From contig NC_037271.1 in assembly GCF_000002425.4 (NCBI RefSeq), positions 12,788,514 through 12,852,513 of the forward strand: a DNA stretch of 64,000 nt, written 5' to 3'. Numbering within the stretch: position 1 is the stretch's first letter; every line of letters starts with the position of its first letter. This document shows positions 10,040-22,000 of the stretch, piece by piece. The notes below the pieces were generated by a model. It had not been told where the DNA came from, searched no databases, and saw nothing but the letters and a program-made list of their open reading frames with translations. This DNA is from Physcomitrium patens (Eukaryota; Streptophyta; Bryopsida; Funariales; Funariaceae). A program made the translations under genes and the position numbers.

Positions 10040-11480
10040 AAGGAAGCTATCGTCAAATTGACATAGGCTTATGAAGATGTTGTTGATAAAACTCCTGTAC
10101 CTTTTGCGACGCATTGGCAAGATTTTCAGTTGGCTCTCACATTTGCTCATTAATGTTGTAGCCGCACCAATAAACAAGATACTCCAACTTGCTCCACCTT
10201 TACCGTGAATCCAGCACCTTTTCAACCTCGTATTCCTCGTGGTTCTCGATCTCAATACTAGATGGCGGATATTGCACTCTTCCAAGAAAAGACAACTCTT
10301 GATAAGGCTCCAACAGAGAAACATGAAAGACTGGATGTACCTTCATAGAAGCCGGTAATTTCAGATGATACGCCACTGGATTGATTTGCTTTTGGATGAT
10401 AAATGGTCCCAATCTTCAATAGTCCAACTTATCACATGGTTTCTTGGTCTTGATATTTCGTCGAAGAAGCCATGCTTTATCTCTAATTTTGAAAGTAGGT
10501 GCTTGATTTTGAAATCTATCTGAAGATGCCTTGTAGGATTCTTGAGCGGATTGTAATTGAAGCTTCAACATATTTTGAAGCTCTGATAGTTGTTTCACAA
10601 ATCCTTCAGCTGCTGGATTGTTATTTGTTGACGGACTCAATAAATCAAGATTCGGATAATACCCATAGTTGGAAAAGAATGGTGTGTATTGAGTTGATGC
10701 ATGGAGGGTGTTGTTATATGTAAACTCGGCTAGCGACAGATATGTGGTTCAATTATCTTACTGATAGTTGATGCTGCATCGTAAATATTGTTCCAAGACT
10801 TGGTTCACCCGTTCTATTTGGCAGTCAGTTTGAGGATGAAAAGCCGAAGAAAGCTTGATATCTACCTTCAGTATCTCAAAGAGAGATCTCAAAAACTTTA
10901 ATACGAATAAGGTTCCTCGATCTGATATGATATCATCTGGTAGTCCATGATATCGATACACATTATCGAGAAAGAGCCTTGCTGTGACTTCACTGGATGA
11001 TGTCTTCTTGCAAGGGACAAAGTGTGCCATCTTTGTAAGCCGATCTACCATGACAAAAATGCTGTCAAATGAGTTCGATGATGGCAGGTCCGTGATGAAG
11101 TCCATGGAAACTGAAGATCATGGTCGACGTAGAATTGACAATGGCTGTAGGAGTCTATAAGGGCAATGCCGAGGATTCTTGGATCTTGAATAGATGTCGC
11201 AGGTGAGGACAAAAACTTTCACATCCTTCTACATTTGGGGCCACCAAAAATCTCGAGAAATAAGCTTCAAGAGCTTGTTGAATCCAAAATGTCCCGTAGT
11301 TGGAAATCGTGGCGAGATTGAAGAACTCGAAGTCGTGCTGGTCCTTTTGGGATATACAACCACTCCTCAAAGTATAAAAGATATCTCTCCACCTTGAACT
11401 TGTTGTCATTGGCATGCTGCTTAATATCAATGGCTACTGAATCTTCAATGGTCACGACATGTACCTGATTCAGGAAGTCA
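10040..11480 (-). pseudogene. Element C integrase and chromodomain
   Basis: The integrase core at 10758-11105 keeps the D, D and E residues: M-D-F-I-T-D-L, S-D-R-G-T and Q-I-E-R-V-N-Q. The zinc-binding region lies at about 11200-11330 in broken frames. The C-terminal part (10200-10640) has [13 protein letters not shown] just before a chromodomain (about 10060-10240: [10 protein letters not shown], then Y-L-V-Y-W-C-G-Y-N-I-N-E). The chromodomain carries a frameshift and one TGG-to-TGA stop. Confidence 0.85.
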
Positions 11481-11559
11481 GCATCAATTGGCATAATAAA
11501 AGCACAAAGCTGAAATTGCTCTGACTTCAACAATGTCATACATTGTTGATCAAACGTTG

Positions 11560-12814
11560 CTTCTCCAGCCTTTGGTACAAGATACGATCTCCTCGATAAG
11601 GCATTAGATAGTCCTTGCTGCTTTCTAGGTCGATAAGTGATAACGAAATCGAACCTAGATAGCAACATACTCCATCGGGCTTGACGTCGATTTAGAACTC
11701 AAGCCGACATGAAATACTCCAAATTCTTATGATCTGTGTATACGGTCACTGGATGTGCAGCTCCTTCAAGAAAGTGATGCCATTCATGGAAAGAATCCAC
11801 TATAGTAAGAAGTTTCTTATCGTGGATCTCATAATTGATTTCAACAGCAAAGAACTTTCAAAAATAGAATGTAACTAGATGGAGCTTCTTGTCTTCTCCC
11901 ATTTGTGAAAGTACAGCTCCCAAAGCAAAATCCAAAGCATCAGTTTCTAAATAAAAGGCCTTTGTAAAGTCTGGAAGTACCAAGATTGGAGTCGTAGTAA
12001 ATGCGTTCTTCAGGTCTTGAAATGCCTTCTACGCAAGAGGTCCCCATTCCAGCTTATCCTTGCATGTCAACCAAGTGAGAAGAGCAGCAACTTGAGAGTA
12101 ATTCTTGATGAAGATCCAATAGAAGTTGGCAAAACCAAGAAAGCATTGTACGTCTCTAACCGTCTTAGGAACCTCCCAGGACATGATTGCTTCTACCTTC
12201 TTGGGGTCCATCTTCAAGCCTTCCGTAGTCGCAACAAATCCCAGAAACTCCATCTCTATTTGGTAAAATAAACACTTCTCCAACTTGGCATATAGTCTTC
12301 ACTTGCGTGGTTTCTCCAAGACCAAACGAACGTGCTTTTTATGCTCTTCCTCATTTTTGGAGAATATCAAAATATCATCTAAATAGATGACAACAAAATC
12401 GTCAAGGTGCTCTCGGAAAATGTCATTCATCATATGTTGAAAGATCGCTGGAGCATTGGTAAGACCAAAGGACATAACATTATACTCAAAATGGCCATAC
12501 CTTATACAGAACGCTGTCTTCCACTCATCTCCTTCCTTGATTCGTACGAGGTTGTAAGCTCGCCTTAGATCAATTTTTGTAAAGTTCCTTGCACGTCCAA
12601 GTTGTTCTAAGAGACCAAAAATCAAGGGTAACGGATAACAATTCTTCTTTGTTACCTTGTTGAGGCCTTGATAGTCCATGCACATCCGCAACAAGCCATC
12701 TTTCTTCTTCACAAATAAGATGGGTGCTACAACTGATGATTTTGAATGACGGATGAAGTTCTTGGCTAGATTCTCATCGATGTACTTTCGCAACTCCGCC
12801 AACTCCGTCTGCGA
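11560..12814 (-). pseudogene. Element C RT and RNase H
   Basis: RT at 12299-12814 has [36 protein letters not shown] and an intact Y-L-D-D near 12375. The RT connection at 12029-12283 has F-L-G-F-A-N-F-Y and is separated by a stop. RNase H follows at about 11640-12000 with several breaks. The frame enters from 21372 on the other side of element B: Y-N-L-S | Q-T-E-L-A-E-L reads straight through when one target copy is removed. Confidence 0.87.
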
Positions 12815-13297
12815 TGTCGTATTACGTGCTTTTCTGCTCGAATACGTCTCGGGCGTCTGGCTGTAGAAGGTAGTATGGAGATTTGCCAATAGTCAAGCAG
12901 TCTATCAGTTTTTGACTATTGGAATATAAATGACTGCAAGAATACACCGTAAATCTATACGGATGCCCTTCGACTGCTCGCCGAAGTCTTTTTTGTCCCA
13001 GCCGATAGGTCTCTAGACGTTACAGAGAACCTCGAACAACCCAAACTGCTAATCTTCGATACCGCTTTATACTCACAATCTTGTATCCACTGACTGTCTC
13101 GTTAGATTAACCCAAAAAATTTCATTCATTCCGCATACTCAATCCTATAGACATCCTTTTAATTCTTCATCACAGACGTAACTCGATTTCACAAAACAGT
13201 CAAGAGTAATCAAATCCACTTCATTAAAAATCCTAATTCATCATTACAACACTGACTTCAGCAACGATTGCCTCAGTCTTTCCAAAACCCTATAAAG

Positions 13298-13346
<49 letters not shown>

Positions 13347-14111
13347 AATTCTCTGTCTTCTTTTCCCGCCCCAAGCATGAAGCTAGCTCTTCCCTATCCT
13401 TCAAAACCTCCCTCCCAAACTTATTCTTCCCCTTAATCTTATCCTCTGAATTTCTTCAATCTTCCATCTTGGATCCAGAATTGGTTCCCATCGTCAGAGC
13501 TTGGATCCAAAATTGGCTCTCGTCGTCAGAGCTTTCTCCCCTGTTTTATCTTTAAGAGATCCTTTTACCGAAAATAATGTTCTCTGAAACGGTACAAAGA
13601 ACAAGACAGCTTGAAACAAAATTGAAACCTCATAATCGGGACCACATTGAGTCGCCCGACCAATTCAAGTCTCGTATTGGCTAAGAGTCCAATAAAAAGA
13701 CCCGGATGTCCCCGTAATTGGATCAAATTGGTCCTTTCCGTCAGATTGGCTGAGGCCCGTAGTAAGACCTGGATTTTCCCATAATTAGACTGCATTGGGT
13801 TGCCCGGCCAATTCAAGTCTCATATTGGGTAAGAGGACCCAGATTGGATTCTTGAAATTAGATCCAATTGGCTCTTCGAACCAAGCTCACCCGTCATGTG
13901 AATTGATCCTTTTTCTTCCTGCTGATTCCCGTTATTGGAATCGAATGGAGCATTTCAGTATGCCCCGGCTGACTGTAACGGAGTGACTAAACCTGGCCAC
14001 TCAGTATTTGCACTAGAGTTGGTCGTTGCTCCCAATATTCGAGGTAACTGAACATTAATAAAAGTCCCCTTTCTTTATATTTTAATGGTATACTCATGTT
14101 ACAACACGACA
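12815..14111 (-). repeat. Element B 3' LTR
   Basis: 1297 bp, aligned over its full length with 20090-21371 with scattered substitutions. It contains an uninterrupted A run at 13298-13344 (47 bases), against 31 in the other LTR. The short frames at 13268-13986 lie within the LTR and are not genes. Confidence 0.9.
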
Positions 14112-14123
14112 TCCACCCTCTCT
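14112..14123 (-). promoter_or_regulatory. Element B polypurine tract
   Basis: The minus strand reads AGAGAGGGTGGA directly against the 3' LTR. Confidence 0.75.
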
Positions 14124-14218
14124 GAACCTGTGCATCCTCCGGTATGGACCAATTCACCCAATTGCTGTTTGATTTAGAAAATATCTTCTACGTCTTTGTC
14201 CAGTTCGTCTTCGTTACA

Positions 14219-15408
14219 TTAATTATCCAAATCACTTTCAATCTCTAACTGCGAAATCTCTATACCTTCATTAAGGTCTCCCATATTCATCTCCACGTGT
14301 CTTCGTTTAAATATTTTTACTCGCTTTCTTGCAATTGGTATTTTCAATTTTGTACCATCTAACTCTCGTAACGAGTAAGTCGCATTATCATGAACAGTTG
14401 TTACTACATATGGTCCAAACCAACGTTTTAAAAATTTCCGCAAAGTACTATGTTGATTATCCAGACTATTGTCATAAACAAGTACCCACTCACCTTCCTC
14501 GATTGCTTTCGGTCTCAATCGATGTTGCTTATTGAATCGTGCCTTATTTTGTAACCTTGCTCTTTTTAACCTTCCCAATGCTATCTGCACATCTTCCGTT
14601 CTTTACTCCAATTGTCGAATCCTAATAGCCAGAAGTTCTTCTCTTGACAATCCATCTTCCCATGGTAGCATACTCCAAGTAAGTACCTTTTCTTCAATCG
14701 ACATAATTGGTTTTCGACCTGTCATAAGTTCTACTGGCATATATCCTGTCACCGAACTATGTGTTGTTCGATCAGCCCATAATGCAAATGACAAAAGCCG
14801 TGGCCACTCTCTAACTTTCCCATTACAAGCTTAAACTAATGCTTCACAATCGGTGGGTGACCGCGTTCGCTTTTTGCATTCCCTTCTAGATTATAAGTAG
14901 TAGTCAGTGATAGTTTAACTCCACATCTTTCAAAGAACTTACGAGCTTCTTGTGCATTTAATTCTCCACGATCTGTAGTGATTTTTCCTACGCATCCGTA
15001 GCAACAAATGACATCTTCAAGCAAAAACCTACAAATCCCTTCTGTAGATTTTGTCCTCAATGCTCTTCCTTCTACTTGATTTGATAAATCTTCACGAGCT
15101 AAAACCAAATATCTCATCTGCCATAACCCAACCGGCATAATAACCAAATCAACAACCCATTTAAAATGAATAGCTAGAGGATACGTAGGATGAAGACCAT
15201 CTCGATGTCGGATATTAGAATACGATTGACAGATTTCACATAACTCTACAAATGAGAGCACATCTCGATACATATTTTTCCACCAATATCGTTCCTTGAG
15301 TTTAACAAAAGTAGCCCAGATTCCTCTATGCCCTGCCCATAAACTATCATGAAACTCCTTTAATAATTTTAGTTTTTCTTCCTTTTTGCCTATCACTCGT
15401 TGTGGCAT
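14219..15408 (-). pseudogene. Element B integrase
   Basis: Zinc-binding region at the start (H-D-S-L-W-A-G-H, then C-E-I-C near 15235). The core has W-V-V-D-L-V, T-T-D-R-G-E and N-A-K-S-E-R-G-H supplying the D, D and E residues (14836-15408). A C-terminal domain at 14219-14590 has the G-P-Y segment R-W-F-G-P-Y-V-V. No chromodomain follows. The frame is broken at about 14600 and 14835, so there are three pieces. Confidence 0.82.
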
Positions 15409-15501
15409 CCCAATTCCTTTCTTCGGTCTCTTCTATAAGAATCCATCTCGAAGTAAAAATCCATATGCTTTTTTTCTTATTTGTTTGAATTTTTCTGTAG
15501 A

Positions 15502-16134
15502 TCAATTCCCCTGCTTAGTCAAGGTATTCAAGTTATGACCAATATCCAATAATTCTCCTTCATAAGATTCTTCAAGAAATAGCTTGTCTTCTTTGTTGAG
15601 ATTTGATATTGAATAGAATTTCAATCCGACGTCATCAATGTCTTCAACCATTTCGTCCTCCCTCTCGTATCTTGCTCGAGATAGCATATCTGCTACTAAA
15701 TTGTCCTTCCCAATAATATGCTTGAATTCTGGATTTAGTGACTTAATATAAGCAATCCATCTCAACATTGTAATATCTGGCGTTGAACAGTTAATAATCA
15801 TTCCAAGCATTGGCAAGCAATGTGTTTCAATTACTACTACTGCCCCAATCAAATAGTCCTTTTCAGCTTTCATAGCCGAAACGACTCTCCAAAGTTCTCT
15901 TTTGACTTGCGAATATGCACGCTGATGAATACTTAAAACTTTAGCCCCAAATCAAACTGCAAATCTATTCCCATTTGAATCATCTTGACCCACAGCCCAT
16001 CCAATGGCAATTGGACTAGCGTCCACAGTAAGAATCATTGGTCTATTGCACTTATAATCAACCTTCCTCAATATTGGAGGTGACATCAATAATTTCTTCA
16101 ATCTTTGTATTCCTGAATATGTCTTTCTTCCCAT
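15502..16134 (-). pseudogene. Element B RNase H
   Basis: The first catalytic site appears as T-V-D-A-S-P-I-A-I-G-W-A-V-G (15952-16134). The C-terminal part (15502-15873) contains H-I-I-G-K-D-N-L-V-A-D-M-L-S-R-A, the usual Ty3 RNase H end. A frame break lies between them at about 15880-15950. Confidence 0.8.
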
Positions 16135-16860
16135 TTAAATCGGTAGCCCTTGCGTAACAGTTCATATAATGGATCCACTATGTGAGCATAATGAGGGATC
16201 CAGATTCGATAAAATACACATGCACCCAAAAACCTGCGAACCTCTGTTAAAGAATCACAATCCTCTTTCATCCTTCCAATTGCATCAACTTTAGTCGGAT
16301 CTGGTTTTCTTCCGTAAGATCCACATAAATGTCCAACAATCACAACCTCTCGTACTCCAAATACGGACTTCATACCCGATAATGTAAGATGAACTTCTCC
16401 AAGCCGAGTTAAAATCTTTTCACAATCTTGTATATGATCAACAACATATTTGCGACACCCCCTCGTATCTAAAGTTTCATCCTTGTCTCCTTCTCTGTAC
16501 CCTTTTATAGGAACATCATCCAGAAAAGGCATGGTTTTTTCCGAAATAAAATCTCTCAATACCTTATTCATCCCATTCATCATATGCGCCACTGAGTTGG
16601 TCGTGCCTTGAGGAAGAGTGCACATTCTAACCAATCCAAGTGGTGTCCTCATTGTTGTCATATCTCTACTTCCTTCGACAAGTTGAAATTGATCATAACC
16701 TGAATACAAGTCACCCATTCAATAGATCGCCCTTCTAGCAAACGCCTCAGCAAATTTATCCACAATAGGTCCAATTCCTGCATTCCTGACAGTTACTCCA
16801 TTCATCGGTTGCATATCTTGAATAAACTATAGTGACCCATTCTTCTTAGATACAGTAAAC
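16098..16860 (-). pseudogene. Element B reverse transcriptase, FLDD type
   Basis: Palm motifs D-L-Y-S-G-Y-D-Q-F-Q-L, T-P-L-G-L-V-R-M, L-P-Q-G-T-T-N-S-V-A-H, then P-F-L-D-D where most Ty3 elements have Y-x-D-D. P-F-L-D-D is, as I recall, usual in a Ty3 lineage common in basidiomycete fungi. The fingers region lies upstream (V-S-K-K-N-G-S-L at about 16835) after a stop at 16830. Confidence 0.82.
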
Positions 16861-17570
16861 CATCGACTAGAATACGGCGCAAACGAGGTTTCCAATATTT
16901 TCATCTTTATCTTTTCTTTTAATAGATCCATCAATTTAGGTAAATGTGCCCTCGATACTAAAATCGATCTTAGATTCCAAGGTACATGCGGTACAGTGAA
17001 GATAACCATAGGTGTTATAATATTTGGATCCACACACCCAATTTCATGAGATTCAAAAGCAAACGATCTACCTTGTTTAGCCAACATCTTTTTGAAGTAA
17101 GTAATTTCCTCCGGCAATAAAGAACCATCAGAACCAATCTTCAATTCTTCAAAAGTCTCTTTAATAAACTGATGTCCAATACTCATTGGATCTCTTAAAC
17201 TTGCTTCTTTTGATGCTTCTTCCATTTGTTCTTTAGAATCTCTTGGTAATGATCCGGCAACAAGCTTTACCTTCTTATCTGTCGTTTTATATCTCGTTTC
17301 TACAATGACTTCTGGTGCTTGAAAAGGTTCAAGTATGGTATAAACCTCTCTTGAATGAATCTCAACAATCTTATCATTATTCCCTAACGCAATAGATGTA
17401 ATCAATTCCAATGAATCTTCCAGTTCATTTTCTTCATAAACACCTAAAATCCTCTCATCATCTTGCAATGTACCTAACTTGCATAATTGTCCTTCAATAT
17501 TATATAATCTTTTTCTTTCTTTTCTTTTAAAATCATCAACTTTCTTATACATAATATTTCCATTCTCCAA
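16827..17570 (-). pseudogene. Element B pol linker between protease and RT
   Basis: 247 open codons, acidic and charged. It contains E-I-T-Y-F-K-K-M-L and the sequence leading into RT (R-A-H-L-P-K-L-M-D-L-L-K-E-K). No catalytic motif recognised. It is the long spacer between protease and RT seen in this Ty3 type. Confidence 0.65.
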
Positions 17571-17647
17571 TATACCAATAAAACTCGCATCAAAGGCACC
17601 TTCATCTCGCGAGAGTACCTCCTCTTTTGTACCTCCATAATCTCGCT

Positions 17648-18301
17648 TTACAGTGGTACCTCTCCAAAATCCTTAAATCCTTCAACAATCTTTGGCAATG
17701 GTTTCTCCCTCAATCTATCTCGATTCCGTTCATGATTAGGAGGTACTGTTAGAAATTGTACAGCTTTTCTCCCATCTTCGCTCCGTACCCTTGCATAAGC
17801 AGAACCATTATCAAGTACTTTTGTTTCCATCCGTGTTGCCGTACTATAAGGTTGTCCTAAAATCAACGGATAAGACGTTGTATCTTGAACAAAGAAATGT
17901 TGCTCCGTCGCAACATCTCCAATCCAAATTTTGACATCTGGACAAGCTCCATATAATTTGCCTCGTGTGTTATTAGCTGCTCGTATTGCCCATCCATGTT
18001 CCATATCAATTGGCCATTTTTGCTTCTTATAAAGATCTTTAGACATGAGATTTATTTCAGAACCATGGTCGACTAAAGCAACTATTGGTTCTTCTATATC
18101 TCCTACTTTCACCAATACCTCAGTAGTTGCCCTTGCCCAATGCTTTCGAGTATAATGGCTCAAAGTTTCCATTTCCTTGTCACTAGAATCTTCGAAACAT
18201 ACTTGTTGATTATACCCATTCCTTTCATTTTTTAGTTTCTTGTAACCAATATGAACCTCTTCTTCATCTTTATATATTCTTGCATCAATAGCATGACTCA
18301 T
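17648..18301 (-). pseudogene. Element B protease
   Basis: The retropepsin-like motif A-L-V-D-H-G-S-E-I-N-L-M-S near 18070 has His in place of the usual Ser or Thr after the Asp. It is followed by P-L-I-L-G-Q-P-Y near 17850, the flap/second hydrophobic-Gly signature. Frame of 217 codons. Confidence 0.75.
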
Positions 18302-18319
18302 TCCTATTTCGCCCCTTAA

Positions 18320-20019
18320 TTACCTCTTTCTTTTAATGCTGTCAATGATGACATCATGAAACTCCTTCTTTGCAATTTCCAAGACTTCTTTCAATGCGAA
18401 TTCCACCTTAGCGTTTAATATACGTTCTTCCAACACCCCTTTCAAATTTGTTGCCGCTTCAATGTCAGAAAGTAGCTTATAAGCAATTAATTTGCCCTTA
18501 TCTTTTGTCTCCTTTGTTTTTTCTTCCAATGGTGCTGAGGTATCCTTTACAAGCAATTCTTGTGAAGCTGTCTCCCGAGCCTTGTCTCCTCGAGTTTGCC
18601 TCTTAGAAGAATTTCCTTGTCTAGTATCATCAAAATTTCCTCGTCTCTTTTCTTCCATCAAAGCTTCATGTTCGCTTTTAGCAATATATGCATGAACTGA
18701 AAGAGACTTAACAGGATCCTCCCAACCTGTTCTACCTCGTATTGTAGCTGCAGTCCTCAATAACGCTTCTCGAGGTAATTTTCCTTCTTGCATGTAGAAA
18801 CGGCAGAAGCCCAAAACTCACTAGTTTTCGTACTTCCACCAATTTCATCATCTACTCTAGCACCATAACTTGCACTTTCTCGTGCTGTTGTTTCATGGTC
18901 TTTTAGATAATCTTGAACCAATGCTCTCATTCCTCCCTTGCCAAAATTGGTTTGAAGAAGATCATCCCTATCTTTCAATGCTATCTTCCCATCTTTCCAG
19001 CAAATAATTCCCTACCGTATCATATTATTAAATTCATTGCAATCTTTTCTAGTGTGTGAAGCATCATCACACCAAATGCATCTTTGTACATATCCTTGTT
19101 TTGAAATATTCTTCGAATTTTTTATAGAAGTATTCTCTTCAAGTCTTGCCAATTTGATTTGAAGATCTCGCATTCCTCGTATAATTTCTTCCATCCCCAT
19201 ATCTGCTTTCTTCGATAAGGATGTCGAAGGTTGAACTGTAGGCATTGTTGGTGGTGTTGTACGTACTGGAGCTTTTGGTGCTTGTACTGTTTTCTGAATA
19301 TTGCTCCTATCCTTCCTCCTTTCTTTTTTTGTAAGCAACCCCATTGCATCTTCAACGTTCTTCCACTTTGTTGTCAATCCTTCATCTTCTTCTTTGTCTT
19401 CAAGAAGGAGTTTTAATTTCCCTTGCAATTCTCCATCAGCAGCTTGAAGAAATAGATCAACTTTGTTCGACTCCAATGTCAATTTTTCTACCTTCGACAA
19501 TTGAGAGTATTGCCTCTCAAATTCCCTTAGTAGCTCTGTCGCTTGTAAATTCTTATTGGGCCATTCAATCCATTCCAGAAATAGCTTCTTAGTAACGCGA
19601 TCAACATCTTCCAAGAAATATTCGTCTTTCAATGCATGTGAAAAAACCTCCCATGAATTCCCATAACGATCCGTAATCGATGTAATATGGTCTCTTATCT
19701 CCGGTATCATGGCAAGTCCAAATAGTTCAACCATTTTCTTCTCAGAAACCCGATTTAATTCCATTTCACGAACATAACATCTTAAATACCTTGAAATATT
19801 CCTCCCATCAAATTGATCAATTTTATTGACCACTGCTTGCAATGCTTTGGTTGCCAAAGCTTCCTTTCGATCATTGCTTTGCTGTTGCTATATTGATAAT
19901 GAGAAGGCTTGAAACATACTAGCAATAGACGGATCCATGTGCATACCTTGTCCTTCAGAAGAATCCCCACCAGAAACTCCTCCCAAAAATCCTTCAAAAT
20001 TTTTATTTTTGTTTTCCAT
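18320..20019 (-). pseudogene. Element B gag
   Basis: ATG at 20019 (M-E-N-K-N-K-N-F), a stop 54 codons on (TAG replacing a glutamine codon), then a long frame to 19012. That frame holds the capsid-like region F-D-G-R-N-I-S-R-Y-L-R-C-Y and a zinc knuckle C-x2-C-x4-H-x4-C (C-I-W-C to K-D-C, about 19040-19085). It reads through one TAG into 18757-18978, then shifts frame into 18320-18814, a lysine-rich charged segment before protease. Confidence 0.8.
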
Positions 20020-20068
20020 AAAATAAAGATAAAATCAAAAAAAATCCAATACCTTCCACCTTAAGCTT

Positions 20069-20085
20069 TTACGTCGGGTTCACCA
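20069..20085 (-). promoter_or_regulatory. Element B primer-binding site
   Basis: Four bases after the 5' LTR the minus strand reads TGGTGAACCCGACGTAA. The leading TGG is as expected for pairing with a tRNA CCA end. I cannot name the tRNA. This contrasts with families A and C, which lack a TGG site. Confidence 0.65.
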
Positions 20086-20089
20086 CTTA

Positions 20090-20572
20090 TGTCGTATTAC
20101 GTGCTATCCTGTTCGAGAACCCGCCGGGCGTCTGGCTGTAAAAGGTAGTATGGAGATTCGCCAATAGTCAAGCAGTCTATCAGTTTTTGACTGCTCGAAT
20201 ATAAACGACTGCAAAAATACACCGTAAATCTATACGGATGCCCTTCGACTGCTCGCCGAAGTCTTTTTTGTCCCAGCCGGTAGGTCTCTAGACGTTACAG
20301 AGAACCTCGAACAACCCAAACTGCTAATCTTTGATACCGCTTTACACTCACGATCTTGTATCCAGTGACTGTCTCGTTAGATTAACCCAAAAAATTTCAT
20401 TCACTCCGCATACTCAATCCTATAGACATCCTTTTAATTCTTCATCACAGACGTAACTCGATTTCACAAAACAGTCAAGAGTAATCAAACCCACTTCATT
20501 AAAAATCCTGATTCACCATTACAACACTGACTTCAGCAACGATTGCCTCAGTCTTCCCAAAACCCTATGAAG

Positions 20573-20605
<33 letters not shown>

Positions 20606-21371
20606 CAATTCTTTGTCTTCTTTCCCCGCCCGAAGCATGAAGCTATCTCTCCCCTATCCTTTAAAACCTCGCCCTCAAACTTATTCTCCCCCTTAACCTT
20701 ATCCTTTGAATTTCTTCAATCTTCCGTCTTGGATCCGGAATTGGCTCCCACCGTCAAAGCTTGGATCCAAAATTGGCTCTCGTCATCAGAGCTTTCTCCC
20801 CCGTTTTTACCTTTAAGAGATCCTTTTATCGAAAACAACATTCCCTGAAACGGCACAGAGAACAAGACAGCCTGAAATAAAATCGAAACCCCGTAATGAG
20901 GACCACATTGAGTCGCCCGACCAATTCAGGTCTCATATTGGCTAAGAATCCAGTAGTAAGACCTGGATGTTCCCGTAATTGGATCAAATCAATCCTTCAC
21001 GTCAAATTGGCTGAGGCCCGTAGTAAGACCTGGATTTTCCCGTAATTAGACTGCATTGGATTGCCCGGGCAATTCAAGTCTCATATTGGGTAAGAGGACC
21101 CAGATTGGATTCTTGAAATTGGATCCAATTGGCTCTTCGAACCAGGCTCACCCGTCGTGTGAATTGGTCCTTTTTCTTCCTGCTGACTCCCGTTATTGGA
21201 ATCGAATGGAGCATTTCAGTATGCCCGACTGACTGTAACGGGGTGACTGAACCTGGCCACTCAGTATTTGCACTGAAGTTGGTCGTTGCTCCCAATATTC
21301 GAGGTAACTGAACATTAATAAAAGTCCCCTTTCTTTATATTTTCACGGTATACTCGTGTTACAATACGACA
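20090..21371 (-). repeat. Element B 5' LTR
   Basis: 1282 bp, counterpart of 12815-14111. A run of 31 A at 20573-20603. Starts TGTCGTATTACG and ends ACAATACGACA on the plus strand. Confidence 0.9.
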
Positions 21372-22000
21372 GGGATAGATTGTAGATTGGGCCAAAAGGC
21401 GGTTGTGCTCTTTCTTGCAAGTCTATGGCGCAATCATATAGTCGGTATTCCGGTAGCATGTCGGCATTCTTCTTTTGAAACATGTCTTTAAAATCCTTAT
21501 ATTGCTCAGGTATACTTGTTGTCGAGATCTTCTCCTTGGTAGTTAGAGCCGCATAAATGACAGATGGTGTGTCTTTTTTAGATGATTTTATAAATGCTCT
21601 TGCTCCAATGAATAAAGATTTCTCTATTCAGGGTTTTCTATTAGGCTTGCTGTTGGGTGGTTTTATAGGAAAGGTCATCTTTCGCAACCTCCAATCTATA
21701 GATGGGTTATGTTTTTCTAACCAGGAAAGACCAAGAATAACGGGATTTGATGGGGTTCTAATAATATTGAAAATAATATGACTACTATGGCCCTTAAACG
21801 TCACTTCTATAGGTTCTGATTCATGGGTGATACTACCAGACAATAAAGGTCGCCCATCTAAGACCTCAACGTGAATAGGTTTGGATTTTTGTACTAAAGG
21901 GATCTTATGATGCTTCGCAAATTCTTCATCTAAGAAACAAGCAGATGCTCCTGAATCTAATAATGCTAAGGTTCTCAGAGTTTGAGGGCCAATAAGCAAA
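21372..22000 (-). pseudogene. Element C protease
   Basis: Retropepsin frame 21628-21999 with L-L-D-S-G-A-S-A-C-F-L-D-E-E-F at its start and V-I-L-G-L-S-W-L-E-K-H-N-P near its end. The rest, to 21372, codes for the linker into RT (C-A-I-D-L-Q-E-R-A-Q-P-P-F-G-P-I-Y-N-L-S). That linker continues at 12814 on the far side of B. Confidence 0.87.

Larger units (their letters stand above)
12815..21371 (-). mobile_element. Element B: complete Ty3/gypsy element with FLDD reverse transcriptase
   Basis: 8.56 kb with LTRs 12815-14111 and 20090-21371, which carry the terminal inverted repeat TGTCG/CGACA. It lies inside the C element between protease and RT. The flanks are gcga (12811-12814) and ggga (21372-21375), a probable 4-bp duplication with one change, and removing one copy restores the C reading frame. 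Gag-pol is on the minus strand with order gag, protease, RT, RNase H, integrase and no chromodomain. It is the innermost and apparently youngest insertion. Stops and frameshifts are present but fewer than in family A. Confidence 0.9.

Noticed and set aside
13268..13986. Frames with a lysine run and following sequence, as possible small genes
   Set aside because: They lie inside the B LTR, recur in the partner LTR, and the lysine run is the A homopolymer.
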